A stretch of 64,000 nucleotides of DNA. Origin: Cerioporus squamosus (lineage: Eukaryota > Basidiomycota > Agaricomycetes > Polyporales > Polyporaceae). The DNA lies in NCBI GenBank assembly GCA_022592435.1, contig JABYQS010000001.1:682001-746000 (forward strand). The letters run 5' to 3'. Shown one piece after another: positions 23,127 to 34,871 of this stretch (within the stretch, counting starts at the first letter, position 1; every line of letters begins with the position of its first letter). Made by a program: the position numbers and the translations under genes. The notes beneath the pieces are model-generated. The model ran no database searches, was not told where the DNA came from, and saw only the letters and a program-made list of their open reading frames with translations.

Positions 23127-24605
23127 ATGATGTCTTCCCTTCCGTCCTGCGTTGATTTTGCGTCTCACATCAGCTCTTCCTCGTCTAGCCATCCCATAGC
23201 AGGTTCCAGTCACCCCAAACCCGGTCCCGAATCAGAGATGAAGGACGTCTCGAACTCATCCCGGGCTTCGCGCCCCTCCGCCTACCCTAAGAAGAAGCCA
23301 TCACCATATGGCGTCTCTAAGGCGTCACGACGACAATCCCCCCTCTTCCCCGCACTCTCAGTCGTGCGGAAATCGCCGCGCGCCGCGAAAGCGGAGATGC
23401 GGCAGAGGTACATCCAGATCAACGCCCTGCGGCAAGGGGGTCTCTACCTTGAGGAGGAGTATTACGACGAGATCCGTGCATATATGCACGAGATGGAGGT
23501 GAGTCAATGCGCACTGCGATGTGTGGGTGTCTTTTGACACTTCTCTGCGCAGCGGTATACGATGTGCTCGCTATCCTCAATGGATCAGCAACCAGAGATC
23601 CGTTGGCATATGCGACCGTGTCTCGTGGATTTCCTCCTGGAGCTCCATTTTATGTTCCGTCTACGACCGGAGACGCTCCACCTGACCGTCAACATCATCG
23701 ACCGCTACGTTTCGAAGCGCGTTGTATATGTGAAGCACTATCAGCTTGTCGGCTGCGCATCTCTGTGGATCGCGTCGAAGTTCGAAGATGCGAAGGAGCG
23801 CGTTCCAACGGTGCATGATCTCGTGCAGATGTGCCAAGAGACATACGACGAGTCGGCCTTCATCCAGATGGAGGGTCACGTCCTCTCGACTCTCCAGTGG
23901 ACACTCGGCCATCCTACGGCCGAGTCATGGTTGCGCATCCTGTGCTCTGGCGCCATCATCGAGGAGCAGAAGGTTCAGCATGTTGCGCGGTTCCTCATGG
24001 AGATCACCCTCTTCTACCGCGAGTTCGTCCAGTACCCTGCGTCCGCCATCGCGCTTGGCTCTCTCACGCTCGCCCGGTTCCTCTGCGGCAAGGGCCGCCG
24101 GATGTTCGAGGAGACGGAGGAGTGCCTCGAGATCGTCGACCACTTGGACAACCGGCTCGCTAAACACGCCAACGACCTCTCGGAGACCCTGGTCAAGAAG
24201 TACTCGTACGCCTTCTACTCGAAGGCGGCCACCTTCGTCCTCCAGTTCTACCTCCAAGGCGGACGGTTCCAGCGCCAGCCTCTCGTGGCCCTCCCGATGA
24301 CCCCTGTCCGCAGCTACTCCCCGCAGGTTTGCACTCCTATGAGCGTTTCGACGACGGCGTCGGACTACTCGGACGACATGCCAGCCACCCCTACTAGCCC
24401 GGTGCTCTCCAGCGACGCGTTCTCTGGCTCGTACATGTCCGACGACAAGGAGAACCTCCCTTCTCCCAAGTTCGAGCCGACCATCAACAAGTCGCTCATC
24501 GAGCAGGTCCCTGAGCAGTTCTTGCCTCACGACTTCGTCGCGTACCAACGCCAGGCTCTTCACAACCTCAACATGTCGTCCCCTCGTCCCGCCATGGTCT
24601 CATAG
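23127..24605 (+). CDS. Cyclin, probably G1 or B-type cell-cycle cyclin
   Basis: Two exons (23127-23498, 23553-24605) give about 474 residues. The cyclin box spans the intron: YIQINALRQGGLYLEEEYYDEIRAYMHEME, then RWHMRPCLVDFLLELHFMFRL, LTVNIIDRYVS and HYQLVGCASLWIASKFED. The C-terminal cyclin fold follows (FIQMEGHVLSTLQWTL, ALGSLTLARFL). Such proteins bind and direct cyclin-dependent kinase. The combination resembles basidiomycete Cln1/Puc1-type cyclins, but a B-type assignment is not excluded. A KEN triplet in the C-terminal tail (SDDKENLPS) could serve as an APC/C degron. The start is the first of two adjacent ATGs; the N-terminal region is Ser/Pro-rich with basic patches. A very long upstream region suggests complex control. 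Confidence 0.9.
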
Positions 24606-27180
24606 GATTGCCCCCTCCTGTGAAGCCTTCCAGTCCCCTGATCCGCCGTCGTCAACACCTTCACTGGTGTCATAGGTTGTAAAAAGCTTTCCTGACGCTT
24701 TCCTTCATCCTGCAATCACTCGTCGCACAAAATGTATCAACACTCATACACGTCGTCCTCGACACTCAACGCATTCGCATCACAACATCATCGGCTCGTC
24801 TCAACCATGCATTCATTCCCAACCTGCAATCGTCTCTCCTGTTCTTCTGTGCCAGAAGCTGCCGTCGCCTATACGAGTACAAGAACGAAGTCGAATCCAA
24901 GAAGCGCTACCGTGTACGCATACCCGTGTACGAATACGGACGGCTCCCGCGGCGTCCTTGGTGTATGCGTCATTCGACTGCGTTCCGGCACCGTCTTCCC
25001 TTCCTGCGCGAACATTGTTCCCCACCCGTTCATACATATCCTACGCTATGAATTCCGCCTCTTCTTCTGCGCACCTATCCCGGATCGCTTCTCGCGACGA
25101 ACCAATTCCTTCATCATCCTTCCCCGATCCAACTTAAGTCGCCGCCTTCGTTCTATCTTATTCTTCACGTTTATTGTACATTCTTCATCATCGTCTGCGT
25201 TGTCCATCCTGCATACCGATCCTGTTGCGCATTGTGCCATACCGCCCGTTTAGTCACTTCCTTCAGTACCATCTCGTCAATGTCGCAGCATCGAACCATC
25301 CACCATCACTGTCGTAGTCTTGAGCCTGAAGGGCTCGCCGCACTGTCTCGCGCACTCCTGTCGTTTACATTACCAAGTCAATCGTGCATTGAGAATTATA
25401 TTATTGTGTATAGAGCGGGACGGCACAAGGGCCTACGCAAGACGCGACGCGACTTGTTGCAGCTGATTTCGCAGTCAACAGCGCCGCCGCCATCATTGCA
25501 GACGCCTCATGTGAGTTGGTGGACTTCGCAGCCTTCAGGTACGCTATCGCTCCCAATGTCACCGATTCCTCACCGATGTTGTTTGCAGTACGCTCAACTT
25601 ACCAGGCAAATCCGAGGATGACACGCCGATCACGCTACACCATGCTGCGGTGGAGGATGGTCCCAACGCAGCACAAGGCTGTGGGCGTGATCGAGCGCAG
25701 ACGCGTTCTGTTCTTTCCATGTAACCAAGGTGAGGTAAGAGATGCTCTAGGCTTCACACACAGAAGGCCCGGCGAGGGCGCGTCGAAATTCCGGAAGGCG
25801 CGGTGGCTTTGGATAGGTCAGGCACGGGACCGCGAAGAATGATGCTGGGAGGTGTTCGCTGCTTCCCCGGCCGCTCGCGCTTTGATATCCATGAGGAGCG
25901 GTGCACAGGCCTTTGTTCTGGAGACTCTTGGTGATTTTGGGGGCTGCTCGAGCCTCGAGGTTCGCATGTTTTGCGCCCGAGCACGGGCATTTGGCTTGTC
26001 GGACCTCGAGCAGTGATACGAGCTCTATCCGTCTCCGAGGACACGACACGCGAACCGTGTTGCGACTCTCGCGCGGTGACGTTCTTGTGCGCATACAGTA
26101 TGCACCTGCCGGTGTGTTTCTCCAGCTTGAATTGGATTTCGGAATAACGCCATCTCTCGTCTGACTTAGCCTATAATCCAGGGGGCATATTGTTGCATAG
26201 CATCTCCGGTGCACCGATATCACCTGTGCGATCACAGACCTCCTCTATCAGTGGTAAGAGTAGGCCATGGCGCTGCATGCAGCTCATGCTGATTGTGCCA
26301 CCCGTCAGATCTCTCAACCCGGCGAAGTCGGGAGACCCGCCACCCGGCAAAGGGTGTCCGCGCGGTGAGCAAGCCAATATCAATATGGTCCAGCGTTGCA
26401 CGGACATGGCGGGTTTGCGGCCTGGAGATGTGTTGTATCGCCGCCACCGCGGGGCACGGCTCGGTAATGGTCCAGCTTGCCTGGAAGCCTCCCAAGGCGG
26501 GTTCGGACTCGGAACCGACGAGAGGAGTGCAGCAACGCGTCAACGAAACTACAGTACGCGACCCTTCTTCCGGTATCGGACCCGGATGATCGTGGTTAGC
26601 GCAGCGCGTGTAGGGGCGAACTGTCGGTGGTGGAGTAGGACCAGGCGTGGGCAGGCATCTGACGGCGTCGGGGCGACGACACCGTGGCAGGTAGTACAGT
26701 ACCCCGTAGTGCTGTAACTAATTTGAAGACAAGCTAGATACACCCACCCGGCGAGCAATCGCTGCGATCGAGTTCGACACAGTGCCCTCATAAATGACGC
26801 GCCCGCGTTCATCGGGTGAGCGACGTCGAGCCCCAGCCGGGCACGTCGGGCCCGGGGTACTGCACGAACATATCACCCGCCATTCTAAACCTCGAGGCTC
26901 GACGTCGACTACATGAACATCGACATCAGCGGCGTCACTAGCTCTGCCCAGCATGTGGGTATGTCACGATACGATATATTGATACACAAGTACAACCCTC
27001 AAGACATCACTTCGTCATGTTTTCGTGACTCCCCCTCAGATACGAGCATGAAGTACTTGCTGGACGCTGCATGGTTCGCAACCTCCACGACAATGCCTAA
27101 ACGTTACGCGCTCTCAGGAAGCACATATGTCGACCAAACCACCCTCGTCATCGTCCGTCGATGGCTCACTATTGACATCT
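24606..27180. other. Intergenic region after cyclin
   Basis: 2.6 kb between two converging genes. The first 600 bp is T/C-rich and probably holds the cyclin 3' UTR. A plus-strand stretch near 25610-25680 reads DDTPITLHHAAVEDG in one frame, faintly like an ankyrin repeat, but no gene model could be built around it. Otherwise nothing recognisable. Confidence 0.4.
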
Positions 27181-29307
27181 TTACTCGAGGACCCACTGGT
27201 TCCCGTTCTGCTTGATGTACACAGGACGCTTCTCGTCGAGCGAGACGCGGCCGGCGTGCAGGATGGCAGTGGTGAGAATGGTGTTCGCGATGGTGGGCAG
27301 GCCGTGCTTGTCGTAGTCGCTCGCCTTCGTCTCCCCCGCGTTCACGCTGCGCGCCGCGTCGATGAACTTCTCGATCGAGATGTAGCCGTACCCGCGCTGC
27401 CCGTCAAAGTGCCCGCTCTCGGACGGCGAGTACTTCATGCTGCGCGTTGGGGAAGGCAGGCGCAACGTGGATCAGGCCATCCGTCAAGTGCGGTCGGGCG
27501 GCGGGGCGGAAGTCGAGAGTTGCGGAGGGGCAGCCATTACAGATGGGTTAAGCGGTGAGAATGCGCATGCAGAGATGTTGGTCAGTGCGTAGTTGAGAGC
27601 GATATTAACGGCGATTACGCACTAGAAGGGATTGTACCACGCCTTGCCAGTCTCATCATTGACGATGTCGTAACCGCGGTGAGCTTGGTCGACGTTGATT
27701 TCACCCTGAGAAAGCGAGAATTATTCAAAGCTTGAACGACAGTGATCGCAGTGATGTGTGGACGGTGTCACGTCCCGCGAGATCCGGGGTTATACACGGG
27801 AGTACGGCATGATTCGCAGTTCGCGACGCACCTTCTCACCCATGTAGTAGAAGTGTTGGTTCGTGTGCACACCAGCCTTGAGCGGCGCGGTCCACGAGGC
27901 GGTGTACACGGCGGTACCCTTGTGCTTCGAGCTGCCGAGCGACTGCCAGTCGACGAGAAGCGTGATGGTGTCCTCTGTCTGCGGTACGCAGTTGTAGGGC
28001 TCGCTGGTTGCGATACCGGTGGCTGCGCTCCCCACGACTCGCGTGGGGATAGCCCTGCCCTGCATCATCCAGCAGTGGATATCGATGTGGTGGGAAGACA
28101 GGTAGTAGCTATTCGCGCCAGTGCGGTCAGATTAAAGGCTCTAGGTCATGGGAAGGACCACCGCACCTGATGTCCGAGTCCTTGCCAGCCCACGCACGGA
28201 AGGTCTCCAACTGGCTCTTTGGCTGGCTCATCCAGGCGCTGAAGAAGTTGAACTCTCCCAAAGACGCCACGCGCGCCCTTGCGTCGCTGTATACAGGGTC
28301 GAACCTAACCACAACTGAGTCAGTGGCAAGATCCGCAATGTCTCTCACACATCTCACTGACCGCTTGTGGTGCTCAACGAAACATACGACACCCTTCTTC
28401 TCCGCTGCGGCGATCAGGTCCTGGTGGTGATGAAGAAGCTGGACAGCCGGCTTCGTGACGAGCACGTGTAGGCCGTGCTCGATAGCATACAGCGCGATCG
28501 GATAGTGGGTATCTTAGCAAAGGGTGTCAGTGGGGGTACGTCATTCGTTCGGCGATATTTGTGGGCTTACTGTCAGGCGTGAAGATGATGACGGCGTCGC
28601 CGGGCGAGAGCTTGTTGATGGCGTCCTTGTCTACAGACACCAGCATGAGTGCGATTCAAACAGATTATTTCTATGTACTCACAAGCCTCGGGATTAACAG
28701 AGTCGCCTTCAGGATACCCGTCGAAGCTAGCATGACGTGAGTACCAATCAGCCGCGACCCCTAAGCATCACTCACGAGACATCCATGTCTTTGTAGACAT
28801 TAGCAATATTCTCCTGCAGATGCTTCCTTATAGCAGGGTACTTCGAGCCGGATACACCGACCATGCTCAGGTTCCCAAGCTGCAGTATTACTTCAGGTGT
28901 GGTCAGTTCTCGGAGAACAGGAACCAAACTCACCTTCCCCAACCTCCGTTGATCGAAACATGTCAAGGCAACAACCTAACCTCATTGTGAGACAGACAGA
29001 GCCCGTAGGAGAAGCTGTCCGCTTACTCCGATCTAACAGATGTGGCTCGTCAGTACTCCGCTGCTCGCGATGAATCTGGGATGCCCACTTTCTTGTCCGA
29101 CTTGGAGGCGCCCGAGCCGGTCCAACCGGTTGTGTACTCGCCCTGCGGTCAACTGGCATGGGGATGGCGAAGGGATCTATATGAGCGACGACACGTACGG
29201 TACCACCTAGAAGGCATCGTCCGATCAGCCACCTCGATCAGAGGATGTAAGTGGCGTGAAGTGCACTCACACATCAACACATTGAGTTTCTTCAGCTCAG
29301 ACGACAT
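27181..29307 (-). CDS. Gfo/Idh/MocA-family NAD(P)-dependent oxidoreductase
   Basis: Multi-exon minus-strand gene. The start at 29307 (MSSELKKLNVLM) leads to GEYTTGWTGSGASKSDKK, the dinucleotide-binding N-terminal segment of this fungal group. Later exons give LTCFDQRRLGK, LSMVGVSGSKYPAIR, HVLVTKPAVQLL with the EHHKR motif (Lys in VTKPA is the usual catalytic-lysine position), then FDPVYSDARARVASLGEFNFFSAWMSQPKSQLETF. It ends MKYSPSESGHFDGQRGYGYISIEKFIDAAR, the 'putative oxidoreductase C-terminal' region of fungal members. The substrate is unknown, perhaps a sugar or sugar acid. The intron inside EHHKR|FDPVY is a multiple of three and open in frame, so it can be retained. The exact first splice junctions (about 29270-29150) are uncertain. 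Confidence 0.82.
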
Positions 29308-30455
29308 CGTGGACGATCTTCTGGTGTTAGGAGGAGCTGGTAGCGAGAAGAATGGGAAGAGAACGGACGAGCCATCGAGAACAGCGAGGGCTGTATATAA
29401 GTTCGCCCGAGGTTTGTGCTCTCCTGAGTCCGGGGACGGACCGACCCGCCCGACGGGCCGGACAGGGCTCGCTCCCGGGCTGAACGCTGCCGCAGACAGA
29501 GCGCGTATACTCCTGCGCTCCTTGCCTCCTCTCGATGACCATGGAACCCGGCAAATCCTTACGATGAGCTCCCCAACGGCATGGCGCAGGTAGCTCGTTA
29601 TTTTGTCCATACTTTCCATTCAATATCGTCACCCATCAACACGCGCCCCTCTCCCGCAATGAACGGGTTTGCGGCCTTCGCGAGCCCCAGACTGAACTCG
29701 AACGCTTCTGGATAGCGCGAAGACAGCCAAGGAAGTCGACAGGAACCCTGTAATTCTGGCACGAAGGACAGCGGACTCACTGGGCTGCGGACCGGACACT
29801 GCAAGGTTACGGCGGAAGCAGTACCACCATCCAGCAGACCCCGTGCGATCGAGGGTGCCGTGGGTGCAGGGATAGAGGTAAGCACCTATCACCATGAACC
29901 CTCCCGACCCATGTCCACTATCCCTTGCCTTTGGTGTTTCTTCCTCCGTCCCTTCGCCGCAGCGGATGTTCCGACTCCAAGTAGGTCATCCCTGTCGGAG
30001 ATGCGATATCATTGTTCCTTTGCGCATTCCAGAACAGATTGAACGGGTCTTTGACTGTCCTGTGACCATTTACAGTTCCATGTTGTCGGACAGTAAACGT
30101 CTCGACGACGGACGGAGTGTGAGGGCGCGCCGGTGGCAGTCGACTCGCCGGTGCTGCCAGTGCATGAGCGCGTGCGGTGAGTGAGATTCCTGGGACATAG
30201 GAGGACGCCAGGAGCGCACACGGCCTAGCTGTGCGGTGCTGCCTAGGTGCTGCAGGCTGGGGAGCTGCCGGAGGAGGGCTGGAGAAGGCGTGTCCGCTGT
30301 CGGAGGGCGTCTGGCACGCGTCTATCACGCAGCCACGTGGGGCGGGCGCGCTTTGGGAATAGTGACGTGCGGCGTGGACCTGATGCTGGAGTCGAGTCTG
30401 CTCTCTCAAAGACGTCCATGCTTGATATCACTGCTCTCTCCTCCATGCACTCACC
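29308..30455. other. Divergent intergenic region
   Basis: 1.15 kb between the oxidoreductase start and the next plus-strand gene. No exon or RNA gene is supported. It holds both promoters; no clear shared element was seen. Confidence 0.45.
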
Positions 30456-33343
30456 ATGGCCCAGCCCCCCGCCTCCCCTACGCCGAACGTCCTCAAGCCT
30501 CCCCTCGCCGTATCTCCCCCCTCCAATATCCCCAATCTCCTCTTTCATCCCAGGAAGGAGTTCCTGCGCGACTTGCCGCGTGTAGTCTCCTCTTTCTCTC
30601 TTCTCACCCTCGCGGGTCAAGGCCTCGTCAGGCTCTACAGCTTCCCCGACAGCGTCATAAATGGCCTCCGACGCCTCTTCGACCAGCAACGGTCCATCGT
30701 CGCTGTCCGCGAGAACACCGCGAACAACTTCTTCGAGTTCTCGCTCGAGCACAAACCATGGAGCAACGTCAAGAGCTTGGAGGCCGAGAAGCTCATTATA
30801 TCCATTCTTTCCGTGATCTTGCAGTATGGATTCTCCTTCCTCTCTACCATCGAGTATGGCCGAGAGCAAGACGATCGCATCGCCATGGCTTTCTCCCGCC
30901 CCACCACCGCTCCCGTCAACTCGTCCATCCCCGTTGTCCCGAATGGCTCAGTCAGCACGCTACCTCAAGCCGGCCCAATGCTGTTTGCCATCTCGTTCCC
31001 TTCGACATCTCTGCTCCGTGTCATTGATCCGCCGCTGCCGTTGACTCCTGCCATACTCCAGTCTGTCAGGAACGCGTGGCCTCGGGGCATTGCCTATGAG
31101 AAGAGGATTGGGGAATCGTACGAATTCAAAATGAAGGGTTATAAGTGTGCGTGCATCGTGTCCGCCGTTATATCTACCAATACCTGACGCCTATTGTTCA
31201 GGGTTCCAAGAGAACACATTCTCTGTCGACTCCCTGCACCAGATATTGACTTTGCTCACCGCCCTCGACCGTCACTCGTTCACCTTGCTCACCTCGTTGA
31301 CCCTCGGAAGTCGGTCGCGAACGAGAGATTTGTGGATATTCATGGGCCCACCGAGCGAAGTCCGTGTCGAATCTCCTCCCGCGAGTCCCATTACCTTGAA
31401 TTCCGAGATGAAGCACGAGTTTCCCCCTCAACATGGAGGGTAAGTAGCTCTATCACGGTAGGACGTTCTCACAAATCTTACCATCGACCAGGTCCCCTCC
31501 CGAGGGACACGCTCAGATGACCAGATCGGCGTCCCCGCACTTGTCTTCCCCTTTGAAGCAAGTGACTCCGAGCCATAGCAACAGCAGTAGCAGCAAGCTC
31601 AGGAAGCCGTTCCCGAAGGCTCAGCTACCCAACGCCTTCCAGTCAGACGCTTCCCTGACTGAGGCTGGCCGCCTTTCAAGCGAGGTTGGTAGTGTTGATA
31701 TGACAGGTATAGGTACGGCTCGCCGCAACCCAGGCAGCCTACCTCGAACGCCTGATGTATTCTACACAACCGGATCAGTGCAGCCCGGGAACGCCCTTCA
31801 ACAGGAATTCAATCCTTGGAACCGTTCGCTGGCGATGCCCGACATAGCGACCAATATACCCACGACTCAGTTTCTCACCGCTCCGTTTGGTCGTCAACAT
31901 TCGAGGCATTACTCCATGTCTTCCACTGATGATCCCCTCCTGCGGGCGTCCATACAAGAATCCCCCTACGACATCGCGAGGCAGAGTTCGAGCTCGACCA
32001 ACACTCGTTTACGGCGCGCTTCCTCGCCCTTGGCTGGCTCACCGATCAATCTCTTCCCCCAACCCATGCGTGTTTCTCCGTCTTCAGAGAAGCCTCAAGG
32101 TGGCCTAACCGAGGACGGAGAGGCCGCACGACACTCCGCGGACAGTGCGCGACCCGACACCACCGACCGCAACTCAAACTTTCCCCGCATCCCGACGCCT
32201 CCTCTTCTCAGCCCTGGTGCGTTCCGTGACTCTGCGTTCTCGTCAAGCACGGGATGGCGCTCGACCGAGATACCCGTCACCTGGACGGGGAAAGAACCGG
32301 AGCCTCTGTCCAACGGCAACGCTCAGTCCCCGCTTGCCCAGTTCTTCCCATCGCGCGTGGTACCAGGCGGTCCGCGCGAACGTCGAGCGAGTGGAGGTGC
32401 GCGCGCCGAGCTGCAACTGCCTCCTGCCCAGGCACAGCCGACGCTCGAGCGACGCGGGTCAAGTGGACCGGTGCTTCCGGGCGCCTGGGCACCCACTCCA
32501 CAGGATGAGAAGAGACTTGGTGACGTCGGTTCAGACTCGGACAGAACTCCTCCTCTTACCACCAGCTCGAGCACTAGCCGACACAGCTCCAGCATGATAC
32601 CACCTACTATCAAGGAACAGCCGAGCCAGGAGGGCGATGACTTGCATAACAAGGACCTCCCGACGAAAGCTGTGAAGGCTAGGGTCCAGCAGCCGGAGCA
32701 GCACCAGGCCGAGGGAGAGGGCGCGAGGAAGAGCGAGGCTGCTTGGGTCGGCAACACGCTGGACAAGCAACCGTCTCCACCGAGGACCACGAACCCCGCG
32801 AACGGCTCAGCCATGGCGACGGGCAACGGACACGCTCCTCACGCAAACCGCCCTCCGAACAAGCGTGCACACTCCATATCAGAGGGGTGGGTGCTGGTCA
32901 ACATCGAGGGCCAGCATAAGGCAGTTCCAGGCCAGCAGCGCGCTGGGCAGGGCGGTCCCCGAGCCCCGCCACTCAAGCACCAGCGGAGCAACTCCCTCCC
33001 GACAGCTCATACCCTTGCTCAGACGACTGCCGGTGCGGGCAAGTCGACGATGTCTCCCGCTGCGAAGGCGATCGTCGTCGTCGACGCCGTTGGGGTGAAG
33101 GAGGCTGCGAAGGAGAAGGCGCAGTCAGGCGGGAAGCTGAGGAGGCTGTTGGGCCGGTCTGGAGACAAGCCGAGCAGCCATACCCCGGAGCCGAGTACGT
33201 CGAAGGCTGGTAGTCCCCAGCCGCAGACGGCCAAGGGCAAGGCCGCGCAGCCGCAGAGGTCTGGCGCAGCGCAGTCTCCACCCCCGCAGGCGAGGCAGGC
33301 ACCTCCGCAGGCGAATGGGGGAGCTGTGAAGGCGCGGAAGTGA
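30456..33343 (+). CDS. Conserved fungal protein of unknown function
   Basis: Three exons (30456-31146, 31202-31439, 31492-33343) in consistent phase give about 926 residues. Residues 1-310 look folded: LLFHPRKEFLRDLPRVVSSFSL, LVRLYSFPDSVINGLRRLFDQQRS, then AEKLIISILSVILQYGFSFLSTIEYGRE, and PLTPAILQSVRNAWPRGIAYEKRIG. The rest is Ser/Pro/Gln-rich and probably disordered, with the phrase RAHSISEGWVLVNIEGQ near residue 790 and a basic tail. No enzyme motif, signal peptide or clear membrane span was found. I recognise the arrangement as common in Agaricomycetes but know no function. Confidence 0.8.
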
Positions 33344-34871
33344 GAATGCTGGAGCAGACGTCGACGTCATCCATTTTCTTTGCGCCTATCTATCCATTTC
33401 TGAAGTTTCGTTTCCCGGACAGTTGTTGTTTCCTCCTAGACGGTCAGTCGTCACTCGCTAACTGTTCGAAAGGCCTGTTCACTGACAACAAGATCACAGT
33501 CACTTCATGATAACCCCTCGCATCTGCATGATTCTCGCACTATACATCATACCATTATCACTGACTTCATTCACGCATCTCACGAACAATTACGACCGTA
33601 CCATGCTCGATCTTGGATTGTTGTGTTGGTACACCTTGTCATCGGACCGTGCTCCTAGTGTACACTCCGTTGTATTCGCTCATTGTACCAGTACTAGGTT
33701 ATTGCTATGCATCGTCGTTGACCGTTGTAACACCAGTCGATTCATCCGGAGAGGAATGGAACGGTCTGGAGAAGGAGACATGAGCCCACGCCCAGGTCAT
33801 TGGTGCGCGCGCGCCTCGAACCGTATCTCGGGCGGTCAATCATCGGCAAGCACCTCAGCTCTATACTTGCGTCTCTTCCTCCGGTGAAAGCAGCCATGCG
33901 CTGCAGCCATAGCAAAGGAGTACAAGTTACTACAACTCTGGAGGTGTACTAGCAAGACTCCTGGTGGCGGCAGCCAATAAGTGCACGCACGTGACCGTTC
34001 CGACGCGTCAAGGCCGTCCTTCCTCGCAGCAACATGTCCGCGCGGCCAGGCCTAGATATCAGATCCTCGGCACGACTCCGTCGCCGTGGGGTGAGGCACA
34101 TCGTGCGCGAAATGCGACAAAGACAATGGGGCGGTCGTGGGTTCGCTAGCCTGGGTGGTGAGAGTAGTACACGAGCGAGAGCGTACCTGCAAGTTCAGCC
34201 ACAATTGCGCTCCAACCGTCCGCGCTGCATTATTTAGGGTCTAGTGCACCTGAGCAATCCCGTTGAGACTCCATGCCTCCTACGTAAGGCGTATGTCCGG
34301 ACCTTCGGTGTACAGGAGGGGCCTTGCGTCGGTATCCCACTGGCAGGAGGAGCGCGCACCGGCGTGCAGAGCGTGAATACGGAGCCCGTCCTGCGTCCCA
34401 CGTTCGCGGAGAGCCGACCGCTCAGACGGCTATCCCAAGCATGACTAGAGCGAGTGAGAGCAAAGCGGAAGAGAGCGAGCCCAAGTAGGGCGACAATCTG
34501 CGGTTGATCTTGTGCGGGTCTGGGTAACCCGCACCCAGCGGGGGAACAATCGGAGATGACGCCGGGCGGGAGCACAGGGTGATGGACAATGAGCGGCCGC
34601 AGACGGGCGACGCGGGTAGCTGGGACGAGGAGCGGGGAGGAGGTGGTGGTTGAGAAGAGAAAGCGGACGGGCTGAGTTCGAAAGGAAAGACGGGAGTGGT
34701 GGCTGAGCGTGGAGGCCCTCGGGAGACGCACTGCTGCAAAAATGCGAAGGGGACCGCTTCACGCCTTCGGATTCCAACCTAGCCACCTGCCGCCCCCTGC
34801 CCCCCTCCCTCCCCCCGTTCCTTCCTCCCTCCCATCATCTCTCCCGTTCCCGCCTCCCGCCCGCCCCCGCC
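33344..34871. other. Intergenic region upstream of Itc1-like gene
   Basis: 1.5 kb with no supported gene. Open frames on both strands around 34230-34790 are mutually overlapping shadows of a compositionally biased, GC-rich stretch. A C-rich tract (34790-34870) sits directly before the next start codon. Confidence 0.45.

Noticed and set aside
23925..24563. 212-codon minus-strand frame over the cyclin
   Set aside because: Shadow of the cyclin coding frame caused by codon bias.
25232..25842. Plus-strand frames after the cyclin with a faint ankyrin-like phrase
   Set aside because: Only about 15 residues resemble an ankyrin repeat and no gene model links them.
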